From Branchipolynoe longqiensis (lineage: Eukaryota; Annelida; Polychaeta; Phyllodocida; Polynoidae), in contig CM059187.1 of NCBI GenBank assembly GCA_030323885.1, positions 82,668,027-82,732,026 on the forward strand: 64,000 nt of DNA. The letters are read 5' to 3'. The translations under genes and the position numbers were made by a program. The notes under the pieces are model-generated. The model saw only the letters and a list, made by a program, of their open reading frames with translations. It was not told the origin of the DNA and did no database searches. Of the stretch, positions 26,201 through 40,600 are shown piece by piece. Each line of letters begins with the position of its first letter. The stretch's first letter is position 1.

Positions 26201-29200
26201 TTAGATATATAAAATAAAATCTAGATAATTGGTTCGGTTTTGAAAATTTGATATTTCATCGGACTATGCAGCTTTAATGTGAATAAGTAAATAAATGAAT
26301 TAATAAATGGAGAAGAAATATGGAATGCAGCCAGAGGGTGATGTGAATAGGTGAACACCTGACTGACTGAATGAATGAATGAATAAATAAATGAATGAAG
26401 AATAAATAGGCACCGCAATAAGATGATGACGGTGAACATACAACAATCTAAATTTAGAAATGAACAAATAAATATTTAGGCGTTGTTGTCAGAGAATGAA
26501 TATGAATAAATAAATAATAAATTCACATATCGATAATATGATGTATGTCTAGACCTTCACGTTGGACACCAGCACACATTCACAAGTCACGTGTCCCCAT
26601 CACTGTATGTGGGAAATGACCATTCGCTCACCTGTGCGGAACTCCCTCGGATCCACCACCCTGCGCGCCGACCCTACCAGCTCGTCACCAACATCGTTCT
26701 CGTTGCGTCCACCTAAATCTTCCCCGTTGGCGCCGCGCTGGTTACCGGCGCCTCCCGCCCGCCCGGGACCGGCCGTGTCTTCGGGCCGGCGCGGTAGACG
26801 CGGGGCCGGCTGCAGCGGCCCCGGGCCCGTGTGGGTGCCGATTACGTTGGCGTTGTGCTGGGAGCGCAGCTCGATGCCGGACGCCTTGGTCTCCCCGGCC
26901 GCGTTGCGGGCCACGCACTCGTACACGCCCTGGTCCGAGTCCTGCGTGTTCTGGATCATCAGCGTGCCGTCGTCCCGGACCAGGAAGCGGCCGCGGTCCT
27001 CCTCCGTGCGCGGCACGATTTCGTGACTGCCAAGCGGGGGACAAACAACTGTATTTCACATTGGCTAGCATTGTTTTTAAGATGAAAGAAGGGAAACAGC
27101 GACGAATACAACTTCTGATTCATTATCCTTCCTTTGTCCGAGAATGCACAGTACTCGGGACGCCCACTGACATTGTCGTTAGAAGGAAACGCAAGGTGGC
27201 GCCACTTACTTGTTGTGGAGCCATGTTATCTCTGGTTCCGGGTCGCCCTCAGCCCGACAGGATAGGTAGGTCGTACTGCCAAAAGCCACCTCCACCTCCG
27301 TCGGACCTTCGGTGATGCTTGGCTTTCCTGAAAGCCAATGAAATCCATACAATTTCAGCTGAGACTTCAAACCGAGGTCAATGCTTATTTCCTAAATAAA
27401 TAGCCCTTATGAAAGTGCTGTTTAAAACGAGTAAAGGGATTCTACACTTATTTCCAAAAAATACTAAATGAATTGCCCATAGGCAAGTGTGTTTGTTTGT
27501 TGTTTTACGTCCTAGCAACATCTAAGGTCATACCAGGACGGGTACTGACTTGTGACAGTGCGCACTCATGGCGACTTTATAGTGCTGCCCCACTGGAAGA
27601 CCAGGCCACCAGCACCATGACGTGATCTCACACTCAGTCACATTATCCTGGCACTGAGCCAACCAGTCCTTTTCCTATCCTAATAATGCCGAGTGCCAGG
27701 CTAGGAAGTGACAAGTATCAATTTTTAAGTCATTGGTTTGACTCGACCAGGGTTCGAACCCATGAAAATGCAGGTTAAAAGAATGAATAGGCCAGTACAC
27801 TTATTTTCAAAAAGAATAGGCAAATGCTGGCTAAAATAATTAGTAGGCCTCAATGGTTATTTTCTAAATGAATATGACCGGGCGGGATGGCCGAAGGAGA
27901 CATTCACCTCCCGTTGTTGCTAGGTGGTGGGATTTGACTCCCTCGGTTGAATACCTCTGGCTGCCCAACAATTTAGCCTTTCGTTTATTAGCTTGGTCAA
28001 GTTGTTCAACAGGAGTGAGGATGATAGTGCTCGCACCAGCTCAGCAGCGACTCGTGGTGGGTTTGCCTTTCTGCGCACAAACCCAAGTCACCCAGGCAGT
28101 TGGAGCTCCAGCGGGACTGGGCGAGAGTACTGTCCATGGTTTGTCCAGCCATTACTGGCACTCCGTTAACTAATATTAATATAAATATTGTATATAGCAT
28201 AAAATGGTGCTGATCAGACCAATCCCAACCTCAAATAGCCCAGTCTAATGGTGATCTTCCATTAACTTAGACATAGAACATTCATATAATAAATACATAG
28301 TAAAATCATGTGACTAGATTTTAACTCTGACAGCAAAGACAAGAGTGCGATGCAGTAGTACATGCAATATGACCTAGATGGCGACCCAAGTAGAATGGGA
28401 AACGGACGCTAGGTGGAAGTGTGCCGGTCAAATGTAATTCTTGATATCTTTACATTAAATATGCAGATTATTCAGTCAGCAAATTACCAAGGTGAAATAA
28501 CCAACGTGGCATGCTTTGGAAGTGATTTCCATTGGTTTGACATAATACTTGCTGTAACAAATGCAGTTCTCCGGCCCTAATAAAAAGCCGTGTTCACACG
28601 TACAACGTTAGGCCAACTTAGACGAGGCAAACTAATTGAGGCGACTTAAGGCCCTGTGTGAACAGGGCTTATGCGAATTACTTGAGTCTACTTGTCCCTA
28701 ATTCAGCTCAGTGGAGCGTTCACACACGCGATCTGAGTCGACTTAGATGAGGCGGACTAGTTGAGGCGACTTAAGGCCCCTGTGTAAAGCCCCGTTCACA
28801 CATGCGCATTAAGTCGCCTCAACTAGTTCGCATTGTCTAGTTCGGTTCACATTGGCCGTGTGGACGTGACGCTGAAGTGGGTTAGGGCTGAGTTGATCCA
28901 TCTAGTTTGTGTCAAGTATACCATCTCGCAAGGTAGTATAGATGAAGCAAAGTAACATAAGCCGTGTTTACACGGGCAATTGTAAAGCGAATTAGACAAA
29001 GTGATTTATATGAAGCGAAGTAGTGGCGCGTTTACACGGAGCGAGTTTGAAAGTGTGTCGGCGACCGGGAACCAGCAGCCTTAGTGGTGATCCTGTAGCC
29101 CGCGAGCACTGCTATTTGTTTAGTTTACATTCGTCGATTCGACAATATGAATAACGATGCCGATGTAGCGGCTACGTTAATATCGCTTGGAATTTAGGGT

Positions 29201-32200
29201 TAATTTAATGAAATTTCATTATTTGAGTATGTAATTCTGTTAAATATGATCGCATTCACTAGATTTCGGCCTAATCGGTCCCTAACACTGCCGGGCACCA
29301 GCGATTAGTTACAGCTGAGCCTGTAGCCGGCCAGCACCGCTATTTTACACTATCGCCGCCCGGGAACCAGCTGAATCGATTCATATAAACTACCTCGACA
29401 AGTGGTTTATATAAAGTGAATAATATGAATCGATTCAGCCCTAATCCACCTCAGCATCGTGTTTACACGGCGAATGTAAGGCAAACTAGACAAGGCGCTT
29501 TATTTGAGGCAGTTTAACTCACCCGTGTAAACACGGCTTTAGGTCGGCCTATGTTGCGTGTGTGGATGGTAGCAGTTTAGATGAGGCGGATTAAGGACGT
29601 CACACGCATGCGCAGTTGAGACCTGAGTTTGTTGACTTTCCGGTCCATCAAAAACACATATTATATAATTTGGTCTATGAAACTGCTAGCTGTGCACAGA
29701 TATTTTTTTCATCATTTATTTTTAGGTTTTCAAAGCCCAGCAGAAGTTCTGAACATTCCAAAACAATACGATTCAGTCAATACATATGTAGGTCGAACCC
29801 ACACTATCTCGTGGTGACGTCGACGAACCAAAAGTGGCACTGGTTAGTATGGACTTGCTCATGCGCAGACATCGATTCCGCATGTTTGTACTCGACACAC
29901 TTTCACGCCTAGTTCGCCTCATCTAGTTTGCCTTATCTAGTTCGGCCTAAAGTTGTGCTGTGTGAACGGGGCTTAAATGGGGCTAAAGTGTTAGGCCATT
30001 ATCAGTAACAGCTTACATCCCATTAATCATGTGTTCAAAAAGGCACTGCTACAACTTACAAGCCCATGGTTCGCTGTAACAATGGTGCTCGCTGCTCTGA
30101 CCCTCGGTTCCCCCTTTATTTTCGTATCTAGGTCATCGCTAAATGCTGTCTAGACCACATGTAACGTAAAACCAACTTGTGCCAGTCACCATTGAATACT
30201 GTTTAGGTCAAGCCAGGGTGGTCTGCTCCACCCGTCGTGCGCCAGATGTTGCGACATTACTGACGTTCCCAAAGGCTGCTTCTCCGACTCGGTTTGCTAA
30301 TGCCTAGTCGGGATAATGTGACTGAGTGGGATATCAGGTCATAGTGCTGGCAGCCTGGTCTCTCAGTGGGGCAGCAGTATAAAGTCACAATGAGTGCACA
30401 CTGTCACAAGTCGGTACCCGTCATGATATGACCTTAGATGTTGCCAGGACTTAAAGCTCCAAAAACCAACTAAGCAATTTTGGATGCTATTAACTGACAC
30501 GACCAAAAATGAATGATCTATTGTGTAACTGTAAGATGATGTGCATGCCATGTGACTATGATAAGGCCCACATTTTCCTTGCCGAGCAGGGTGATGAAAA
30601 TGGGAAATATTGTGCCTGGAGCAGGATTCGAACCCACAATTCGTACCATTGTGGGGCTACCGTCCTAACCCACTAGCTAGACTCCCTGTTGCAATCACAC
30701 TATCCACACCTACCTATCTATATGGCCCCTTGCTTAGAGTTCAGTGCAGACTACTACACTCGTCCTCCTGGAATTGTAAATCTATTCAAATGGTTTATCT
30801 CCATAAATCGTGTAATAGTTATACGTCATTGGGGTGATGAAAATGGGAAATATTGCGCCTAGAGCGTGAATCGAACCCACATCTCTTTGTATTCCGGTCC
30901 AGTGTGCTAACCATTAATCCACCTAGGCTCCCTGATATCAACACACTACCCATGCCCACCTGTCTATGTGGTTACTTGCCTGAGAGTGAGAGGTCAGTGC
31001 AGACTACTACACCCGTCCCCCTGGAATTGTAAGTCTTTTAAATGGTCATTTAATGCTTACAATTACATACCTACAGGCAATGCACTTACACATACATACA
31101 CAGGGTATGTTCAACAACCATCCAGCATGTAGCTTGTACAGGATCATGGTCACCGCACTAGTGTGATGGGGGTGATGAAAATGGGAAATATTGCGCCTAG
31201 AGCCTGAATCGAACCCACATCTCTTTGCATTCCAGGACAGTGTACTAACCATTACACCACCTAGGCTCCCTGATATCAACACACTACCCATGCCTACCTA
31301 TCTATGTGGTTACTTGCCTGGGAGTTCAGTGCATACTACTACACTTACAATTGTATACATACAGGCAATGGACAATACATACACAGCGTAGGTACAACAA
31401 CTATATATGTAGCTTGTGCAGGATCCTGATCACAGAACCAGTGTTCTGGGAATGATGGAAATTGACAATTGTGCCTGGACCAGGATTATAACCCACACTT
31501 CTTAGCATTCCGGGACTACCATTACAATGCATAGGCTCATTGGTTCCATCACACTATCAACAGCTACCTGTCTATGTGGGTCATTGCCTAGATGTCAATG
31601 CAGACAACTACGGTACCATATTCAGTTTACATACACCAAAACATGGGCAACGAAGGTTAATGCTCTAGTCAATGTCAGTGACACCACACTGCCAGATGCT
31701 GACACCTGGTGGATGGAAGTAACACTAATCCTTATGAAACAGACCCCCTTACTTTTTAAAACTTGTTTTGGGGTAAAGTATTTATTCATCTGAATATGAC
31801 ATTTGTCAGCACCGGAGCACTGGTCTTCTGGCCATCTTACTATTGGAATTGACAGTCTAAGTAATCTAAGATTGATCAGTGCTGTATTAGTTACAGCACC
31901 GATCCTGTAGAATTAAGGGAGTGGCTGCTGCTGTATAATGTACAGCACCAGTCACTGTAGTTCATGCAACAATGGGGAGCAGCACTGAGTAGAAAGTGTA
32001 TACTCGGGGCAACTCAAACAATCGTTTAGCAAGGTTTTTGCATTGGGGATATAATTGTAAATTGTGTGTGATGATAAATCGTGTGTGGTTCTTGGTGGAT
32101 AAATACATGTATATAGAGATACAGAGATACAGATACAGAGGAGGTAGAGATACAGAAACAGAGATACAGGAAAACCTATCTAATGGACCACCTCCACATA

Positions 32201-35200
32201 CCGACCACTCCCCTATATCGATCGCTTTATTTGGCTTCCCTAAACCATCCACCTCCCTAAATGGACCATTTTATGTATGTCCCATGGTCGGTCGATTTAG
32301 CGACGTTTTACTGTAGTTACCACTATTAAAATGAACTAGGGAGAGAGAGGATTTTGGCGGAGGCCTACACCTGTAGAAAATAGTTATGCCTTGACTGTTG
32401 GGCTTCTTCTATGACAACCCCAGTTCACATACACACTATGGGACAATTTGAGTGAGAGTAAGAAACCTTTACAAAGAACCCCAACAAACAATAAGTCCAT
32501 AATTAAAGACACCAGTGGTGTGGCTTGGTGAGGGGGACCTCGGGATGACGCGGCCACTGGGTGCACTGCTGGGTGCACATGAACTAGGTTGATGTGTGAA
32601 CAGGCTGGTCATAGCGCTCGCTGCCCACGGACATACTTTACATGGGTTGTCTGCCCAGTCTGCCCAAGTCTAGGTGACACCAGCCTGCCCCAGGGGTGGC
32701 AACAAAGCAAAAGATCTCAAGAGATGTTTGTTATATTGGAGGCAGTAGCGGCTTCACACCATAGATGCAAATTCAAGTGGGGCGGTCTGGGGGGGAACTC
32801 ACCAAGAAAAATGTTTAAATCTTAGATGCTCTTAGATGCATTCTGGACACATCTGTGGTAGAGTTCTACATTCTTATTTATATGTTCTCCGCAATAAGCC
32901 ATGAGATTTATATAATATTAGTATATTAATGGTATTGTACGGCATAATGTGATGGCATAAGATGCACCATAAAATATTGTAGACCTTATGGTAAGGTGAG
33001 GATGGGACATAACATAGTGTACACCTTATGGCGAGGTGATGATGGGACATCAACATATATTAATATCGTACACCTTACGGCGAAACCATAAGGGTTGGCA
33101 ACCCTGCTTCCCAGTCAAAGCATCCCGGCATGTGTACAATGTAAGGCTATGCTACACTTAAAATAATTATAATCATTACAATGATCATAAAACATACTCA
33201 AAAATCCTTTTTCTCTCTCAGGTTTTACAACATCTATCATCTCTTTACCAGAAAAAGACATATACAAACTATCTGTATCACAATGCGTTAATTCAAAATC
33301 ACTTCTATCAATGAATTTAATTAGAAAGCAATAATCACACTGAAGAAACACTAACTTAGCAGTATTTAAAACAAAAAATCCCAATTAAACAGGAATATCT
33401 AAACGAATTGAGCGTTTGCGCTGTTCAATCTCAAAAGTTTCATCATCTAGTTCAGTCATATTTTTTAATAATTGTTAATTAACAGCTAGGTTCGCCTTCT
33501 GAACACTCCCCACATAAGATAAATTGTCATGTTTTGTCTTATCCATTAGCTACTGTTATACGTCAGTTCTGCTCGCTAATCTAACTCATTGAAATGGTCA
33601 TATTCGGTCCATGGTTTGTCCGTCCAGCATGCCTAGGTCTAAATGAGATCATCCCCAACATCTATACGTCCGTTCTACATAAACCATAAGCTAAATTTCT
33701 GGCAACCAGCCATAAAATCCACAAAATGTAGTGGCACACAATACTTCTGGGTCGGGGTGGTTAGAACTATAATAAGAAAGGCCAAGAGTGGCCAATTCTG
33801 CAGCAGTTGAAAACCACTTGGTATTTCTGACACTTTGCATGCTGCTTCTTCGATAAATGGGCTGATGGGTTGTAATTATGTTGAGGCTCTACATTCTTTG
33901 TTTGTACTTGCGTGGGCACATTTTCAATACCAAGACACTGACCTAGATTTGATTTGATTCATCCAATTTAGATACTGATGCATATATGCAGCAGTTGTTG
34001 CCAAATAGAACGTCAATTTAATAGAACCTGTTTCTGCAGCAGCCTATGGTGTCAGAGTTTTGGCGTGTTTGACTAAATTACTGTGGCATGTTTGCAGTTC
34101 TGATATCTCAAAAGTTAGCCATTTAAGATAAAAAATCACTTCAAAGTAAGGTAAGATAGATAATAACGATCAACCTATTAATATATTTATCTCAGAAAAT
34201 GAAAAAAAAAGTCAAAAGCATTCAACTATTCAACTTTAACTATTCAACTTTAAACTACAGTGACTTGAAAAGCGAGGTGCAGTGTAATATTGTCATATTA
34301 CTTAGTAGTGAATTTCTTACAGGCATTTGGTGGTTCCATTCAGCATTCCAGACTGTCTTCTATTCCAAATTCATTGCATTCGGGAATGAAACACAAAATA
34401 ATATTCAGTGCAAATTAATGGAATACCTTTAAGTAGTTTTACCCATCAGTCGGCAATGTATGTTTTATCGCGCATATTTTGTGTCGGACAAGTCACAAAC
34501 AAGTCACACACAAGTCAGAAGTCACAAAATACAAGTTCCAAACAAGTCACCCATCAGAAATAAGTCACACACAAGTCACAAACAAGTCAGAAGTCAGGAA
34601 CAAGTCAGAAGTCACAAGACACAAGTGACAAATAAGTGACAAACAAGTGACAAACAAGTCACAAACAAGTCACAAACAAGTCATAAACAAGTCAGAAGTC
34701 ACAGAGCCCAAGTCACAAACAAGTCACCCATCACAAATAAGTCACACGCAAGTCACAAACAAGTCAGAAGTCACAAACAAGACAGAAGTCACAAACAAGT
34801 CAGAAGTCACAAGACACAATTCACAAAGAAGCCAGGAACAAGTCAAAACAAGTCACAAACAAGTCACAAACAAATTCCCAATCGGACTATGCAACTTCTT
34901 AAGTGGGTACCCGGGTAATAAATTGGTACCCGGCCCCATGGCCAAATATGTTGCTAGGGCCCTAATCCCCAAATATCCCTAAAACCAAACCGTTAGAAAG
35001 CACAAGCATTACGAAAAAGAGAGGGCCAGCGTTCTTTTGTTGCACTCTTTAGCACTCACTACTTCGGCGCCAGAATGGGGACATGTAGACACGTGAGTGG
35101 GAGCACGGACATGAATGTAGTCAGAGCAACCTGGCCTAGACAGGAAGCTGTGCAGGGGAAGGGGCAGGGGGGGGGGGGGTGCATTAAGGATGGAAAATGG

Positions 35201-37577
35201 GTGAGGTGGAGGGTGGGAAGGGTGTTGTCTAGTGTGAGAGGCCTTACTCATCACCCAAGCCAGACCTCCCACCACACACATATTAATTATTATTATTATT
35301 ATCACTATTATGTGAGTCTATATAATGTAGACAGCCACGTTAAGTGGTCCATTTTGGGAGGTCGTCAGATTACGGATTAGGGAGATATAATATGGCGACA
35401 ATCGTATTGTTGGGACCCAAATAAAGCGATCGATATAGGGGAGTGGTCGATCTGTTGATGTGGTCGGTTAGAGGGGCTTTTCAATATATAGTTTGTCTGT
35501 TAGAGGTGTGCATCCTAGCACTATCTAATGGTTATATCAGGATGGGTACTGACTTGTGACAGTGCGCACTCCATCGACTTTATAGTGGTGCCCCACTGGG
35601 ACACCAAACAACCAGCGCCATGACCAGATTTCCCACTCGATCACATTATCCTGATGCTGAGTTAACCAGTCCTTTCCCTATCCTAGTAATGTCGAGTACC
35701 AGGCTAGGTAGTACCAATGACCTGGGTTCGAATTCCCGACCTTCCATATGGGAAACAGCCGAATCTGTAAGAGCACTTCTTGCTTCCCATGCGGACTGTG
35801 ACGATGGATGTAAACAAATAAATTAGGAAATTGATATTTATCAATACCTAGCTTGGCACTTCACATTAATCGGGTACGGCTAGGACTGGTTTGCTCAGGT
35901 ATCAGGATAATGTGACTTAATGGGATATCCTGTCATGGTGACGGTGGCCCAGTGGGCCAGCACTATAAAGTTTCCATGTCACAAGTCGGTACCCATCCTA
36001 ATGCCCTTCGATGTGGTGGCTAAGATGCAAAATCCAAATTATATATATACTCAAATATAAGCCGACTTCGAGTATAAGTCGAGGGGTATTTTTAAAGGAA
36101 ATGTCTGGAATTAGGCCTAACCCGACTATAGGTGGAGCTTCATTTTATTTACTGACAAATTAAACTTCATTCATATTCAACAAGATGACAGCACCACTGG
36201 TCACACAACAACCTTCTAAGTCAGACTCATTGTCAGATTCCTCCAGTACCTGCAGTACCTCCTCAGGATTAAGAGCATCACTTTAATATTCATCACTAGC
36301 ATCAATGTATATGTCCTCAGAGTCATCATCACTGACTGAGTCAGAATCATGTTGTCACAAGATGTCGTCCTGGGTGCCATCCATGCTCCCTCAGGGGGCG
36401 TCAGAAGTGTAGTAGGCTGCACTGACCTCTCAGGCAAGTAACCAAATAGACAGGTAGGCATGGGTAGTGTGTTGATATCAGGGAGCCTAGGTGGTGTAAT
36501 GGTTAGCACACTGGCCCAGAATGCAAAGAGATGTGGGTTCGAGTCCCACTCTAGGAGAAATATTTCCCATTTTCATCACCCCCATGACACTGGTTGCTTT
36601 GACCATGATCCTATACATGCTGTCTGGTTGTTGAACCTGCCCTGTGCATGTATGTGTAAGTGCTTTGCCTGTATGTATGTAATTGTAAGCATTAAATGAC
36701 CATTTAAAAGACTTACAATTCCAGCGGGACAAGTGTAGTAGGCTGCACTGACCTCTCAGGCAAGTAACCACATAGACAGGTAGGCATAGGTAGTGTGTTG
36801 ATATCAGGGAGCCTAGGTGGTGTAATGGTTAGCACACTGGCCCGGAATGCAAAGAGATGTGGGTTCGAGTCCCGCTCTAGGTGCAATATTTCCCATTGTG
36901 GTGAATTTCCTCAACATATATTCGCGCATATAGGTAAACAAATTTAAATAAATAAATAAATAAAGGAATCTTATCACAGGTTCAATGTGTGCCACATGAT
37001 CAGCTTGCACGCGACAATCCGATACTGTCTTCCTGCGTCCATCCTGACAAACTGTTCCAGGATTCCGTGCGCAAACCAAGGCGGGAGCGAACATCCCTTA
37101 TCAAATATGGTTTCTTATCTCTAATTTATTTTGATTTATTTTAGGGACAGGTTGTAATGAATGGAGGAGACTTAGGTGCGCCTAAGGTTTGTGTCTACGA
37201 TGTATCACTGCTTTAAGCTCCAATGGCTTTGCTTGCAACCACTTTGCGACCAAATTTGGACCAAATAACCCAGTCACTGGCTACCTACTTTTGACAAAAG
37301 CAATGGTTCTTGACCTCAACGTGACCATTTTGGTTGCAAGGATTTTAGTATAGTAGCTGCAACCTTCTTTCGACCACCGAGGACCAACCTTCTTTCGACC
37401 ACCGAGGACCATTTTGTGACCACTTGCAACCCCTTTTTGAGCAACCCTTTTCTGTGATCGCAAAGTGGGCAGAAACGAGTTGCAAGCAGTACTGTGACTG
37501 GGATATTAATTATTATTGATGATGATGATGGTACAGATGGTGGTGGTGATACTAATGGTGGTGGTGTTGGTGATGAA

Positions 37578-37631
<54 letters not shown>

Positions 37632-40600
37632 GAATGTAATGTGTTATTTACTATTATAATTAATGCAGTATTTTGTCATTTGAGCAAGGCGTGCATTCCG
37701 CTTGAATAAGAAAGGTCTGCAAATAAACATTACCAGTCTCTACAGGATCGATGGCTATGAATTCAGCCCAAAGCCGATGAGCTTCTTTCTGTTGATACTT
37801 AAATATCTTTTTATAATAACAGCTAATTTATTCTGATTGTGTAATGAAATGAAAAACGAGCGGTCCTTCGGGTTCGAGTAATATGCTAATGTACTACTTT
37901 GAATATTGAGTGTAAGTGTCAATTCTTACAAATAATAATGAAAACAAAAGCAAGAAGAAGGAGAAGAAGAAGAATAACACTACTACTACTAGTAATAATA
38001 TATGATTTGTTGTATATGTACTTGATTATAATCAAAAGATAATGGAACAATGGACGCAGTTAGGCATGTAGGATCAAATTAGATTAGATTATAATCAAAA
38101 TATAATGTAACAATACATGCCGTTGGACATGTACGATCAAATTAGATTGTTTTTGAAAATTGAACACCTCAAGTTGGACACATAAGATCAAATTTAATGG
38201 GTTTCGAAAACTAGATCACTACACTGGATTGTGTAACTTCCAGTATTTGGTGACGTCTGACGTGAAACCGTGGGAGTATGGTAGGCGGATAAGCGCGACA
38301 GCTGGTCTGCACATGTTTTTTTTTTACTGTGTTGTTTTTGTGTCGCCTGCAGCTTTTTTTTGCCCGGAATATTATCCCTAAACACATCCGCTCCGCACAC
38401 ACCTAGGGCTTGCACTTGCATATTACCCCCCCCCCCCCCACCCTCCTTCCCACCCATGCACCCAATTTTGATAGAATGCCCCCCAAGCCAACCACACAGC
38501 TCCCATAAATCCACATCCGGTAACTGGCTGAAAGTAGCAGGCAGTGCGTCTTTTACGGTTCTAATGCGGTAGTAATTTGACTAAACGCGGCTAATTTTCT
38601 TCTGCAGACTTCCTGCACGGTGACGTTAAGTCAACAGCCAGGACTCGGGCTGTCTGTGCCGGTGTGGCGGTTTCAGCGTGTTCCCGTGCTCAGACGTGTA
38701 CCTCGCTTCTGCGCATGCGTCAGAATCTAATAAACATGGCCGTAATCGATTAACACTACCCGGGCGACTCGGGTCATCCCAGTCGTCAGAATTTCAAATA
38801 GAACACGGCGAGTGGAGTCGACAAATACACGTGCCGTGTGCAAAAAAAGAATAACTTAGATTAATTAAATGGAAATATAGGTAAACTAGGCCATCATAAA
38901 ATACTTTAAATCCTATTTTGCTGTATTTTTTTATCGGTTATTAAAAAAAATACAAAAAATAGTCCACCCGAGCGCGGAGAAGCGTATTCGATTATTCGAC
39001 CTGAGTTTGTAGGATGTGCGCATGCGCCAATAAGTGTCTCGGGTGATCCGAGTTGATGCGAAATCCGCGCATGCGCAGAAGCAACGGGAGACGGCTGAGC
39101 ACGGAAACACGGTGAAACCGCCACACCGGCCAAACCCAGAGCGAGGCGGCACATGTCGCGCCACGTTTTGTGTGGAGGCGTGTCTGTCCCAAAAACAGGC
39201 CTTGTCCCGTCGGCTCAGAGTGTGTCCCATATCTAGGACACACTTGGCCTCCCTCCAGCCACCAGACAGATAAATACCAGTATTCTTAGAACGCTACAGG
39301 GAGTGACGTGTTAATGATTTATGGTGTGTTATTTTAAGCAATATCCCATACACACACTCTCACATACTTGAATACACACTCCAGACATTGGTTTACCAAA
39401 AAGGGGAAAAAATACAAACAAACACAAGAAAACCACACACAACATCCTCATTTTGCTCGCCGTCAATATGGCCTATACTGCCGACAAGGCGTACATCAAC
39501 CACCCATCAATCAATCATCAATCCTCAATTTGTGGTAATCATGACAGCAGTATACATCATGTAACGATGGTATCCAGGTATCCTGCTCTGGTAGAATTCT
39601 AAAGCACCCTCTCTGTATTCTCATTTTCTAAGTATGCCTATCGTTAACATCAGGCAAAACATAACGTGATATATAGACTGCGGTGTACTCTGCATGAGGA
39701 AGAATCAAGTAACGCTGAAGTTACTTCAAATGCTGGGGCATATGTTGGTTTATTCTGCCTGAGTCAGCATAGAAGTGACACTGTCAAGCCAGCTTGTGTA
39801 TAGCCACCCACAGTGGCTGGTCAGTAGCCATGGGTGGAACATGCCACCATCAGGACTGCTCCTGCTACGTACTGCCACCTGTCAATACTTCTTAAGCCCC
39901 AGTCACAGCTACCCGGATGAGCACCGGATTTTTTGCCGGACCACCCCCGGACCAGTCACCCGGAGTGTCCCGGACAGCCCCGGATACAATCGCTATTTTG
40001 GTCGTTTTTGGCCTCGCAGTCACACCTACACGGTCTAGCCCCCGGTCTAGACCCTGCCCTGGTCTAGCCGGACCACCCCCGGACTACCCGGTGTACCCAC
40101 GGAGTAGTCACGGATCAGTCCTGAACTGGAAGTGGACTTGCTCCTGCTATATATATACAAAAATGGGGCTCATCCTAGACGGATCCGTGGTAAACCGGGC
40201 TATCCTTGGCGATCTGGGGCTGATCCGTGGTCATCCGGCATGTCCAGGTCTTATCCGGGCAGTCCGGGAGTGTTCCGTGGCTACGTCGGGACTAGTCCGG
40301 GCAATTTAGGGGGTGGTCCGGGTTAAACTGTGGCTCATCTGGGGCGAAACAGCCCCGGACTGGGCCGGACATGGCACAGACTACTCCCGATCCACCCCCG
40401 GACCACCCATGGATCGCCCCGGAACATGACGAATCGAGCCCGGATCGCAAAATGCCCTGGACCACCCCGGATGTTTTAAACATTTGATAACATCCGGGGC
40501 AGACCCCTGACGAGGCCGGACCAGCCACGGATCACGTCGGATCACCAAGGACCAGCCAGGGATGAGCCACGGATCACTCCGGATCACCACGGACCACGCC

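Noticed and set aside
36807..36885. tRNA-Gln gene
   Set aside because: The D and T arms match but the anticodon stem does not pair and the copy is part of a tandem repeat, so it is a tRNA-derived repeat head.
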